Of a stretch of 64,000 nt of DNA, positions 19,548 through 27,515 are shown piece after piece. This stretch comes from Pseudooceanicola batsensis HTCC2597 (GTDB lineage: Bacteria > Pseudomonadota > Alphaproteobacteria > Rhodobacterales > Rhodobacteraceae), in contig NZ_CH724131.1 in the NCBI RefSeq assembly GCF_000152725.1, positions 1,351,856-1,415,855 of the forward strand, read 5' to 3'. Position 1 is the stretch's first letter, and each line of letters begins with the position of its first letter. Below the pieces are notes generated by a model. It did not search any database. It saw only the letters and a program-made list of their open reading frames with translations, and was not told the origin of the DNA. Made by a program: the position numbers and the translations under genes.

Positions 19548-20594
19548 ATGCCCGTCACCCTGACCGCCCTCAAAGCCCTGGCCGACCTGCCCTTCGATGA
19601 CATCATCGACGTGCGCAGCTCCGCGGAATTCGACGAGGACCACGTGCCGGGCGCGATCTCGCTTCCGGTGCTGAGCGACGCCGAACGCGCGCGTGTCGGC
19701 ACGATCTACAAGCAGGTCGATCCCTTCGAGGCCCGCAAGATCGGCGCGGCGCTGGTGTCGCGCAACGCGGCGCGGCATATCGAGGGGCCGCTGTCCGACC
19801 GCACCGGGGGCTGGCGCCCGCTGGTCTATTGCTGGCGTGGCGGGCAGCGGTCGGGATCCTTCGCGGTGATCCTGAAACAGATCGGCTGGCGCGCCGACAC
19901 GGTCGAGGGCGGATACCGGGCCTACCGGCGGCTCGTGGCCGCGCTTCTGCACGACGACCCCCTGCCCTGGCGGCCGGTCCTGATCGACGGCAATACCGGC
20001 ACCGCCAAGACCCGGTTGCTTGCCCATCTCGCCGAGGAAGGCGCGCAGGTGATCGACCTCGAGGGGCTGGCCCGGCATCGCGGCTCGCTCTTCGGGGGAT
20101 TGGCGGGGCCGCAGCCGGCACAGAAGATGTTCGAAAGCGGGCTGGCCGCGGCCCTGACCGGGTTCGACCCGGACCGGCCGGTCTATCTCGAGGCCGAGAG
20201 CAACAAGATCGGCGACCTGCTGATCCCCGGTGCACTCTGGAAGGCGATGCTTTCGGCCCCGCGGATCGAGATTGCCGCGCCGCGCGGCGTCCGGGCCCGG
20301 CACCTGATCGACACCTACGCCGAGCTGACGGCCGACCGCGAGGAACTGGGCGCGATCATCGACCGGCTGCGGCCCTACCACCCGGCCGGGCGCATCGCGG
20401 ACTGGCAGGCGGCCGTCTCCGGCGGCGACTTCGCCACGCTCGCCACCGCCCTGATGCGCGACCACTACGATCCGCGCTATGCCCGCAGCACGGCGCGCAA
20501 GGGGCGCGCGGTGTCGTCCCACGATCTGCGCGATCTCTCGGACGCCACCCTGCGCGACACCGCCCGGCGCATCCTGTCGGCCCAGGGCCTCTAG
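19548..20594 (+). CDS. selU: tRNA 2-selenouridine synthase
   Basis: A 348-residue enzyme (SelU/MnmH) that exchanges sulfur for selenium at the wobble 2-thiouridine of tRNAs for Lys, Glu and Gln, using selenophosphate. The N-terminal rhodanese domain has its catalytic Cys95 in VYCWRGGQRSGS. A P-loop follows at 148-155 (GNTGTAKT), then AESNKIGDLLIP, typical of the family. The start at 19548 precedes FDDIIDVRSSAEFDEDHVPG. It converges on selD, whose product supplies the selenophosphate, and the two genes overlap by 4 bases at their 3' ends. This pairing supports the function. Confidence 0.93.
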   Translation: MPVTLTALKALADLPFDDIIDVRSSAEFDEDHVPGAISLPVLSDAERARVGTIYKQVDPFEARKIGAALVSRNAARHIEGPLSDRTGGWRPLVYCWRGGQRSGSFAVILKQIGWRADTVEGGYRAYRRLVAALLHDDPLPWRPVLIDGNTGTAKTRLLAHLAEEGAQVIDLEGLARHRGSLFGGLAGPQPAQKMFESGLAAALTGFDPDRPVYLEAESNKIGDLLIPGALWKAMLSAPRIEIAAPRGVRARHLIDTYAELTADREELGAIIDRLRPYHPAGRIADWQAAVSGGDFATLATALMRDHYDPRYARSTARKGRAVSSHDLRDLSDATLRDTARRILSAQGL

Positions 20595-22738
20595 CCGCGG
20601 AGCACCGAAATACCGACGGGACCGGCCGCCATGTGTCCGATGTTCACCGCCGGCACCCCGTCCGCGGCAAGCCCCGCCAGGATGCTTCCGGCCGCGTCCG
20701 GCGCGACCGCCGCCAGGAAGCCGCCGGCCGTCTGGGGATCGTGCAGCAGCGCGGTGCGCGCATCCTCCGGTCCGAAAACGGGCGCATTGGCGCGGTTCGC
20801 CTCGTAAAGCGTCGAGCGCACGCCGCGCCCGGCCAACGCCAGCGCCCCCTCGTGAAGCGGCACCGCCGCCGGATCGATCTCGGCCCCTAGGCCCGAGGCG
20901 CGGCAGATCGCCATCAGGTGCCCGGCGAGGCCGAACCCGGTGACATCCGTCATCGCATGCGCCCCCTCCAGCGCCCGCAGGTTGCCGGGTCCGCGCGCCA
21001 TGGCGGACCACAGCGCGGCGACATCCGCGCCCCGCGCCTCCTGCCGCATCTCTCCGGCCAGCAGGACACCGCTGCCGATCCGTCCCGTCAGGATCAGCGC
21101 GTCGCCCGCGCGCGCCCCGTCCAGCCGGACCGGATCGCCGTCGCAGAGCCCGGTCACGGTGAACCCGATGGTGAGTTCGGCGCCCATCGTCGAATGCCCG
21201 CCGAGGATCACCGCCCCCTCCTGGGTGAAGACCTCGCCCGCGGCCTCCATGATCTCGCGCATCATGCGCGCCTGCAGCGCCTCGGAGGCCCGGGGCAGGA
21301 TGATCTGCGCCAGCGCGGACTGGGCCCGCGCCCCCATGGCCCGGACATCGCCGAGCGCGTGCTGCGCCGCGATCCGCGACATGAGCCCCGGATCCGCGCA
21401 GAAGGCGCGCAGGTGGTCCGTGGTCAGCACCTGCCGCGCGTTGCCCATCCTCAGGATCCCCGCGTCGTCGCCGGGCCCCGCGAGCACGTCCGCGCGGTCG
21501 GGTTGCGGCAGCCCCTCGAGCACCTGGCCCAGCATCCCCGCCCCCACCTTGGCCCCGCATCCCGCACAGAGCGGCGCGGCGGTCATCATCTCGCCCACCC
21601 CCCGGGCCGCGTTGCGGGGGACCGGGGTCGTCATCACCGGCAGCTCGGTCAGCTTCCGCATGAAGCGGCGGTCGATCCGATCCTTCCAGCGCCAGACCAT
21701 CGCCCCGGCGGGCGCCACGGGCAGAGCGGGCCATTTCTCGGCCGCGGCCCGGCGTTCGCCAAGCGAGACCAGCCGCAGGAAATGCCGCTGCGGCCGAAAG
21801 GCCCCCATCCCGCCGCCCGCCACCGCCGCCCGCAGGTTCCGGTCCAGCACCCGGGCCGCGCGCACCGCGTAGACCCCCGCCCTGGGGCGCGGCGCATGGG
21901 TGAGCTGTGCGCAGTCGCCGGCCGCGAAGACCTCGGGATGCCCGCGCACCTGGAGCGTCGGCCCGACCTCCACGAAGCCCTTGTCGAGCGGCAGGCCCGT
22001 GCTCTCCAGCCAGCGCTGCGGCGTGGCGCCCCCGGCGCCGACGGTGAAGGCCGAGGCAAGCGCGCGCCCGCTGTCGAGCACCACGCGGCCTTCGGTGACG
22101 GCACTGGCGCGGCCGGGCACGAGCGTGACGCCCAGCCGGTCCATCTCATGCCCAATCCGACGGTTCAGCGCGGCCCCCGCCCGCGCGACGGCACCGCCGC
22201 CGACAACCGTGACGCGCCCCGGCCCCAACCGGTGCGCCATGGCCATGGCGACCTCGGCCCCGCCCAGCCCGTTGCCGATCACGACTGCCTGCCCCGCTCC
22301 GGTCGAGAGGAACCGACGCCAACCCGCCGCGAACCGCGCGAAGGGCTTGACCGGCGTGCCGTGCGCGGCGAACCCCTCGACGTCCGGCAGATCGCCGGTG
22401 ATCCCCACATCGAGCGACACCACGTCATAGGCGATGGTCCGGCCGCCCGCGCGCACGGTCCTTTCGCGAAGGTCGAGACCCTGCGCCGGCTCGAGCACGA
22501 TGCGGGCCCCGGCGAACCGGCACAGGCGGGCCAGGTCGATGGCGATCTCGTCTTCGGAATAGTGCCCGGCGACGTGGCCCGGCAGCATGCCGGTATAGGG
22601 CGCGACCGGGCGCGGATCGATGAGTGTCAGACGGACACCCGGCACAGGCTTCATCCCCCACATCCGCAGAACGAGCGCATGAGCATGTCCGCCGCCGATC
22701 AGCACCACATCGCGGGTCAGGGGGATTTGCGGCTGCAT
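20591..22738 (-). CDS. selD: Flavoprotein oxidoreductase fused to selenide, water dikinase
   Basis: A 715-residue fusion. Residues 1 to about 375 form an FAD-dependent pyridine nucleotide-disulfide oxidoreductase-like domain, with the dinucleotide motif VVLIGGGHAH at 11-20, a second VVIGNGLGGAE at 152-162 and FAAGDCAQL near 271-279. From about residue 385 onward it is SelD, which makes selenophosphate from selenide and ATP; the catalytic region CAGCGAK (Cys391, Cys394, Lys397) is visible, with Cys in place of selenocysteine, followed by GPGDDAGIL, TDHLRAF and GHSTMGAELTIG. Fusions of this type are known in several bacteria. It converges on selU. The flavoprotein half probably provides reducing equivalents, but that is inference. 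Confidence 0.92.
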   Translation of the reverse strand: MQPQIPLTRDVVLIGGGHAHALVLRMWGMKPVPGVRLTLIDPRPVAPYTGMLPGHVAGHYSEDEIAIDLARLCRFAGARIVLEPAQGLDLRERTVRAGGRTIAYDVVSLDVGITGDLPDVEGFAAHGTPVKPFARFAAGWRRFLSTGAGQAVVIGNGLGGAEVAMAMAHRLGPGRVTVVGGGAVARAGAALNRRIGHEMDRLGVTLVPGRASAVTEGRVVLDSGRALASAFTVGAGGATPQRWLESTGLPLDKGFVEVGPTLQVRGHPEVFAAGDCAQLTHAPRPRAGVYAVRAARVLDRNLRAAVAGGGMGAFRPQRHFLRLVSLGERRAAAEKWPALPVAPAGAMVWRWKDRIDRRFMRKLTELPVMTTPVPRNAARGVGEMMTAAPLCAGCGAKVGAGMLGQVLEGLPQPDRADVLAGPGDDAGILRMGNARQVLTTDHLRAFCADPGLMSRIAAQHALGDVRAMGARAQSALAQIILPRASEALQARMMREIMEAAGEVFTQEGAVILGGHSTMGAELTIGFTVTGLCDGDPVRLDGARAGDALILTGRIGSGVLLAGEMRQEARGADVAALWSAMARGPGNLRALEGAHAMTDVTGFGLAGHLMAICRASGLGAEIDPAAVPLHEGALALAGRGVRSTLYEANRANAPVFGPEDARTALLHDPQTAGGFLAAVAPDAAGSILAGLAADGVPAVNIGHMAAGPVGISVLRG

Positions 22739-23130
22739 GAGAGGGTCCGGTCCGGCTGTCCAAGGGTTGCATCGTTGCTAGCGCCGCGCCCGCGCGAGGT
22801 CCATGGGCGGCGCGCGGGCACGGGACACCCGGCGCGCGGCATCCGCGCGGTGCAAAGCTCAGGGGCCGAAACATTCGCCCCCTCCGGTCGGTGCGCCACC
22901 GAAGGCGGCCCGCAGCCTTGCACTGGTTCGAAGCCCCCCGGCGCGGTCCTTTCCGCAGGCGGACTGGTGCGGCGGTGCGGGGCAGACCGCCTCTCCCCGC
23001 GTCGCGGCCGCTGAAAAACCGGGCAGGTTCGAAGCCCGAGATAGAATTATGGGCGCATCGTGTTAGTTTGAGTCGTCATCGCTTCCGAGGCGGATTTTGC
23101 TAAACCAAAACGGGGCAGTAGGCTGGGGAC
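22739..23130. other. Intergenic interval without a recognisable gene
   Basis: This 392-base divergent interval separates selD from the ATP-grasp operon. I looked for a selenocysteine tRNA, given the neighbouring selenium genes, but found no cloverleaf and no UCA-anticodon arm. It probably contains both promoters; the last 80 bases before 23131 are noticeably A/T-richer than their surroundings. Confidence 0.5.
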
Positions 23131-24555
23131 ATGAAAGACGAAGATATCTTCGATGAAATGTGGGGGCGTCACGAGACGCTCAGACAGCCGTACAATCTGT
23201 TCAAGCACTGGTTCGACGGAGAAGAGCCCGCGCGACTGCGCGCCAAGCAGCGCGAGGCCGAAGAGCTCTTCCGCCTGACGGGCATCACCTTCAACGTCTA
23301 CGGCCGCGCCGAGGCCGAGGAGCGGCTGATCCCCTTCGACATCGTGCCGCGCATCATCTCGGGCCTGGAGTGGCAACGCCTCTCGCGCGGGATCGAGCAG
23401 CGGGTCCGCGCCATAAACGCCTTCCTCCACGACATCTATCACGGACAGGAGATCATCAAGTCGGGCCGCCTGCCCGAACGGATGATCGCCGACAACGACG
23501 CCTTCCTGCCGCACATGATCGGGGTGAATCCGCCGGGCGGGGTCTATACCCACATCGTGGGGATCGACCTGGTCCGGACCGACGACAACCAGTTCTATGT
23601 CCTCGAGGACAATGCCCGAACCCCCTCGGGCGTCAGCTACATGCTCGAGAACCGCGAGACCATGCTCCAGATGTTCCCCGAGCTCTTCGCGTCGAACCGG
23701 GTCAAGCGGGTCGAAACCTACCCCTCGGACCTCCGCTCGTCGCTTTCGGCCTGCGCGCCCCCGGGGGCCGGCTCATCGCCGACCGTGGCGGTCCTGACGC
23801 CCGGCATCTACAATTCCGCCTATTTCGAACACGCCTTCCTCGCCGATCAGATGGGCGTCGAACTGGTCGAGGGGCACGACCTGAGTGTGGTCGACGGCCG
23901 GGTCGCCATGCGCACGACCCAGGGCTACCAGCCGATCGACGTGCTCTACCGGCGCGTCGACGACGATTTTCTCGATCCGCTGAACTTCAATCCGGACAGC
24001 GCGCTCGGCGTTCCCGGCATCATGGATGTCTACCGCGCCGGCGGCATCACCATCGCCAACGCGCCGGGGACCGGCATCGCCGACGACAAGGCGATCTATT
24101 CCTACATGCCCGAGATCGTCGAATTCTACACCGGCGAGCGGCCGTTGCTGGAAAACGTGCCGACCTGGCGCTGCTCGGAACCCGATGCGCTGGCCTATGT
24201 GCTCGACAACCTCGAGGAGCTCGTCGTGAAGGAGGTGCACGGCTCGGGCGGCTACGGCATGCTGATCGGGCCGACCGCCACCCGCAAGGACATCGCCGAG
24301 TTCCGCAAGAAGCTTCGGGCGCGGCCCGCGAACTATATCGCGCAGCCGACGCTGGCCCTCTCCACCGTCCCCGTCTTTTCACGGGCCGGGCTGTCGCCGC
24401 GCCATGTCGACCTGCGCCCCTTCGTGCTCGTCAGCCCCCAGAAGGTGAACATCACCCCCGGGGGGCTCACACGTGTGGCCCTGAAGAAGGGGTCGCTGGT
24501 CGTGAACTCGTCGCAGGGCGGCGGGACCAAGGATACCTGGGTACTGGAGGACTGA
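23131..24555 (+). CDS. Circularly permuted ATP-grasp type 2 protein
   Basis: A 474-residue predicted peptide or amide ligase of the circularly permuted ATP-grasp family (the former DUF404/DUF407 proteins). Visible blocks include FNVYGRAEAEERLIPFDIVP, GVNPPGGVYTHIVGIDL, FYVLEDNARTPSGVSYMLEN and the nucleotide-binding GSGGYGMLIGPTAT with VVKEVHG before it. It is the first gene of a four-gene operon with alpha-E, transglutaminase and Anbu protease genes. Its stop overlaps the next start by 1 base (TGATG). Comparative genomics in the literature predicts that such clusters make and remove a peptide-like modification, but the reaction is not established. Confidence 0.88.
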   Translation: MKDEDIFDEMWGRHETLRQPYNLFKHWFDGEEPARLRAKQREAEELFRLTGITFNVYGRAEAEERLIPFDIVPRIISGLEWQRLSRGIEQRVRAINAFLHDIYHGQEIIKSGRLPERMIADNDAFLPHMIGVNPPGGVYTHIVGIDLVRTDDNQFYVLEDNARTPSGVSYMLENRETMLQMFPELFASNRVKRVETYPSDLRSSLSACAPPGAGSSPTVAVLTPGIYNSAYFEHAFLADQMGVELVEGHDLSVVDGRVAMRTTQGYQPIDVLYRRVDDDFLDPLNFNPDSALGVPGIMDVYRAGGITIANAPGTGIADDKAIYSYMPEIVEFYTGERPLLENVPTWRCSEPDALAYVLDNLEELVVKEVHGSGGYGMLIGPTATRKDIAEFRKKLRARPANYIAQPTLALSTVPVFSRAGLSPRHVDLRPFVLVSPQKVNITPGGLTRVALKKGSLVVNSSQGGGTKDTWVLED

Positions 24556-25496
24556 TGCTCGGCAAGACGGCAAACGGCCTCTACTGGATGTACCGCTATC
24601 TCGAACGGGCAGAGGCCACGTCGCGACTGGTGGAGACCGGCCAGAGGATCGCGCTCACTCGACTGGGATCCTCGGATGCGGAATGGCGGTCGATCCTGCA
24701 GACCGCCGGGATGCTGCAAAGCTTCGAGGCCAGCGATGAGGAGGTCACGAAGGATGCCGCCATCGACTGGATGCTGCGGTCCAGGGCGAACCCCTCGTCG
24801 GTCCTGACCTCGATCGAGGGCGCCCGGCAGAACGCGCGGCTGGTGCGCACCGCCTTGACCCATGAGGTCTGGGAGGCGGTCAACGGCTGCTACATGACGG
24901 CCAGGGAGGTGCTGGCGCGCAAGGTGGGCGAGCGCGATCTGCCCAAGGTGATGGGGGAAATCCGGCAGCGTACAGCGCTGGTCCGGGGCGCGACCCACGG
25001 CACGATGATGCGCAACGACATCTACAACTTCGCCCGCATCGGCACCTTTCTGGAACGGGCGGACAACACCGCGCGCATCCTGGACGTGAAATACTATGTC
25101 CTTCTGCCCACGGTCATGTCGGTCGGCTCCTCGATCGACAACGTCCAGTGGGAGACGATCCTGAGGTCGGTCTCGGCCCGCGGCGGGTTCCGCATGACCT
25201 ATGGCAACGATTACGATCCCGGCGATATCGCCTCGTTCCTCATACTCGACCGGCGGATGCCCCGCAGCCTCGCCTTCTGCGTGGGCAAGATCCGCGACAA
25301 TCTCGAACACCTGTGCCGGACCTACGGAACGACGCCCGAATCGCTGGCCCGGGTCTCCTACATCCAGGACCGCTACCTCACGCGGGACATCGATTCGGTC
25401 TTCGATGACGGGCTGCACCAGTACATCCAGACCGTGCTGTCGCTGATCGGCGGCCTTGGCGCGCAGATCGAGATCGACTACCGGTTCTACGAATGA
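24555..25496 (+). CDS. Alpha-E domain protein (DUF403)
   Basis: A 313-residue all-alpha protein of the alpha-E family. The first residues MLGKTANGLYWMYRYLERAE are the classic start of the family, and the central GTFLERADNTARILDVKYY is equally characteristic. The biochemical role is unknown; the family almost always occurs beside circularly permuted ATP-grasp and transglutaminase genes and has been proposed to be a partner of the ligase. It overlaps the ATP-grasp stop by 1 base and the transglutaminase start by 4 bases, so translation is coupled across the operon. Confidence 0.9.
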   Translation: MLGKTANGLYWMYRYLERAEATSRLVETGQRIALTRLGSSDAEWRSILQTAGMLQSFEASDEEVTKDAAIDWMLRSRANPSSVLTSIEGARQNARLVRTALTHEVWEAVNGCYMTAREVLARKVGERDLPKVMGEIRQRTALVRGATHGTMMRNDIYNFARIGTFLERADNTARILDVKYYVLLPTVMSVGSSIDNVQWETILRSVSARGGFRMTYGNDYDPGDIASFLILDRRMPRSLAFCVGKIRDNLEHLCRTYGTTPESLARVSYIQDRYLTRDIDSVFDDGLHQYIQTVLSLIGGLGAQIEIDYRFYE

Positions 25497-26299
25497 CGAT
25501 GCAGCTCACCATCGACCATACGACGACCTACCGCTTTGAAGAGCCGGTGCACACCGGTCTTCAACAGTTGCGCCTGACGCCGATGACAACCCACTTCCAG
25601 ACGGTTTCGAACTGGGTCGTCTACGTCGACGGCGGGCACCTGGACCTGGGCTTCTTCGACCATCACCGCAATCATGTCGACCTCGTCACCCTCGACAGGG
25701 AGGCGACCGAGGTGGTGATCCGCTGCCGGGGCGACATCGAGACCACCGACACCAACGGCGTGGTCGGCCGGCACTTCGACCCCGCGCCCCTCTGGCTCTT
25801 CCGGCGGCAGACCGACCGGACCCGGATCGGACCCGCCATCCGCCGGCTGGCCCGCCAGGTCGAGGGAGAGACCGAGCTCGCCCGGATGCATAACCTCATG
25901 GCGGTGATCGCGGGGGCCGTGGAATACAACACCGGCTCATCCGCGCCGGACTGGACCGCCGAGGACGTCGCGACCGAGGGCCACGGCGTCTGCCAGGACC
26001 ATGCCCATGTCTTCATCGCCTGCGCCCGCGAGCTGAACATGCCCGCCCGCTATGTCTCAGGATACCTGATGATGGACGACCGCGAAGAGCAGGACGCCAT
26101 GCACGCCTGGGCCGAAACCCATATCGAGGGCCTCGGCTGGGTCGGCTTCGACGTCTCGAATGCCATGTGTCCCGACGAACGTTACGTCCGCGTCGCGACG
26201 GGGCTGGACTATCCCGACGCGGCGCCTGTAACTGGCACCAGGATCGGCGGCAGCTCCGAAGCGCTCTCGGTCCAGATACAGGTGGCACAGCAGCAGTAA
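25493..26299 (+). CDS. Transglutaminase family protein
   Basis: A 268-residue cysteine-protease-fold protein. The N-terminal bacterial transglutaminase-like domain starts MQLTIDHTTTYRFEEPVHTG. The core carries the catalytic triad: Cys in EGHGVCQDHAHVFIACARE, His in DAMHAWAETHIEG and Asp in WVGFDVSNAMCPDERY. In this operon it probably acts as a peptidase or amidase on the product of the ATP-grasp enzyme rather than as a protein cross-linker; that is inference from context. The start overlaps the alpha-E stop by 4 bases. Confidence 0.9.
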   Translation: MTMQLTIDHTTTYRFEEPVHTGLQQLRLTPMTTHFQTVSNWVVYVDGGHLDLGFFDHHRNHVDLVTLDREATEVVIRCRGDIETTDTNGVVGRHFDPAPLWLFRRQTDRTRIGPAIRRLARQVEGETELARMHNLMAVIAGAVEYNTGSSAPDWTAEDVATEGHGVCQDHAHVFIACARELNMPARYVSGYLMMDDREEQDAMHAWAETHIEGLGWVGFDVSNAMCPDERYVRVATGLDYPDAAPVTGTRIGGSSEALSVQIQVAQQQ

Positions 26300-26316
26300 G
26301 GGCACGGGCGCCGCAG

Positions 26317-27051
26317 ATGACCTATTGCGTGGGAATGGTCCTGGATCGCGGCCTCGTCTTCATGTCCGACACCCGGACCAACGCCGGGCTGGACAACATC
26401 TCGACCTTTCGCAAGATGACCCACTGGGAGGTCCCGGGCGAACGCATCCTGACCGTGATGACCGCCGGCAACCTGGCGACCACCCAGGCGGTGATCAGCC
26501 TCCTCGACGAACGGACCAAGGCGCCGGACGACCGCGAGCCATCGCTGCTCAAGGCACCCTCGATGTTCCAGGCGGCGCGTATCGTCGCGGACACGCTCAA
26601 GGACGTGATCGCCAAGCACAACAAGAACGGCCAGCAGGCCGCGTCCGCCTTCAACGCGACGATCATCCTCGGCGGACAGATCAAGGGCGGCCCGACGCGT
26701 CTCTTTCTGGTGTACCCCGAGGGGAATTTCATCGAGGCCGGCGAGGACACGCCCTTTTTCCAGATCGGCGAGATGAAGTACGGCCGCCCCATCCTGGTGC
26801 GGGCCTACGAACCCGGCATGTCCTTCGAAGAGGCGATGCGCCTGCTGCTCGTCAGCTTCGATTCGACGCTCAAGGCCAACCTGACGGTCGGCCTGCCCTT
26901 CGACTACCACCTCTATTCCGACGGCAGCCACGAACTGGGCAAGAACGGCCGCATCGGCGTGGACGATGCCTATTTCCAGACCGTGTCCCAGGGCTGGGGC
27001 GACGCCTTGAAAACCGCGCTCGACAGCCTGCCGACCTTCGACCTGGACTGA
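26317..27051 (+). CDS. Anbu: bacterial proteasome-like beta-subunit protease
   Basis: A 244-residue Ntn-hydrolase of the Anbu (ancestral beta subunit) group, related to HslV and proteasome beta subunits. The chain begins MTYCVGMVLDRGLVFMSDTR: after removal of Met the predicted catalytic Thr is the new N-terminus, with Asp and Arg of SDTRT following as in proteasome beta subunits. LTVMTAGNLATTQAVISLL and the C-terminal NLTVGLPFDYHLYSDG are typical. It is the last gene of the ATP-grasp/alpha-E/transglutaminase operon, 17 bases downstream. Anbu assemblies have been solved structurally, but their substrates are unknown. No ATPase partner gene is adjacent. Confidence 0.9.
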   Translation: MTYCVGMVLDRGLVFMSDTRTNAGLDNISTFRKMTHWEVPGERILTVMTAGNLATTQAVISLLDERTKAPDDREPSLLKAPSMFQAARIVADTLKDVIAKHNKNGQQAASAFNATIILGGQIKGGPTRLFLVYPEGNFIEAGEDTPFFQIGEMKYGRPILVRAYEPGMSFEEAMRLLLVSFDSTLKANLTVGLPFDYHLYSDGSHELGKNGRIGVDDAYFQTVSQGWGDALKTALDSLPTFDLD

Positions 27052-27192
27052 GCCCTCGCCCCTGCCCAGTTGTTTCGCGGGACGGTGAAGGACGGCCGGA
27101 GAGGCGCGCAGCGCCGACCCTTGCGGTTTGCCGCGCTCGGTGCCCAATTTCTGATGGGGGGACTTCCCGCAGGATAAAAGGGGCGTCGTTCA

Positions 27193-27289
27193 GGACAAAG
27201 CTCGAACGAGGCCGGCTCTCGCGAAGTCTGCGAAACCGCCGCCGCTCATGTCTGCTGTTCGAAGAATCGCCACTTTGCTTCGCAAAGTG
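27193..27289 (+). repeat. 97-base dispersed repeat, copy A
   Basis: This stretch aligns over its full length, with one length difference and many substitutions, to 36880-36975. Shared blocks are GGACAAAG at the start, CTCGCG, CCGCT, CGCTCA, TCTGCTGTTCG and a closing hairpin CACTTTG/CAAAGTG. It ends four bases before the tRNA-Leu gene. The preceding 27052-27192 bases contain no gene. Confidence 0.5.
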
Positions 27290-27292
27290 ATT

Positions 27293-27379
27293 TGGTGCGG
27301 TCGAGAAGACTCGAACTTCCACTCCGGTTAAGGAACAGCGACCTCAACGCTGCGCGTCTACCAATTCCGCCACGACCGC
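27293..27379 (-). tRNA. tRNA-Leu, anticodon GAG
   Basis: Read on the minus strand, this is a complete leucine tRNA with an encoded CCA end. The acceptor stem GCGGTCG pairs with CGACCGC; the D-arm region is TGGCGGAATTGGTAGACGCG; the anticodon stem CAGCG/CGCTG encloses the loop TTGAGGT, giving anticodon GAG; a long class II variable arm follows; and the T-arm contains GTTCGAG. All these elements are seen directly. It decodes CUC/CUU leucine codons. Confidence 0.96.
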
Positions 27380-27458
27380 ACTGTCATGTGGTGACGGGCG
27401 TATAGCGACCCCGTCGGCCAATGTGAAGGGGAAAATCGCCCTGTGCGGCAGCCTCCGG

Positions 27459-27490
27459 AAAAAAACGCCGCCCCGGTGAGGGGGCGGCGC
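27459..27490 (-). terminator. Rho-independent terminator
   Basis: On the minus strand an 8-bp GC-only stem (GCCGCCCC/GGGGCGGC, 6-base loop) is followed by a run of seven T. It lies about 25 bases downstream of the stop codon of the peptidoglycan-binding-domain gene that ends at 27516. Confidence 0.85.
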
Positions 27491-27515
27491 CACGTCTCAA
27501 CGCATCACGTTGAAC

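Noticed and set aside
22739..23130. Possible selenocysteine tRNA next to the selenium genes
   Set aside because: TTCGA-like words occur, but no acceptor stem or anticodon arm with UCA can be built around them.
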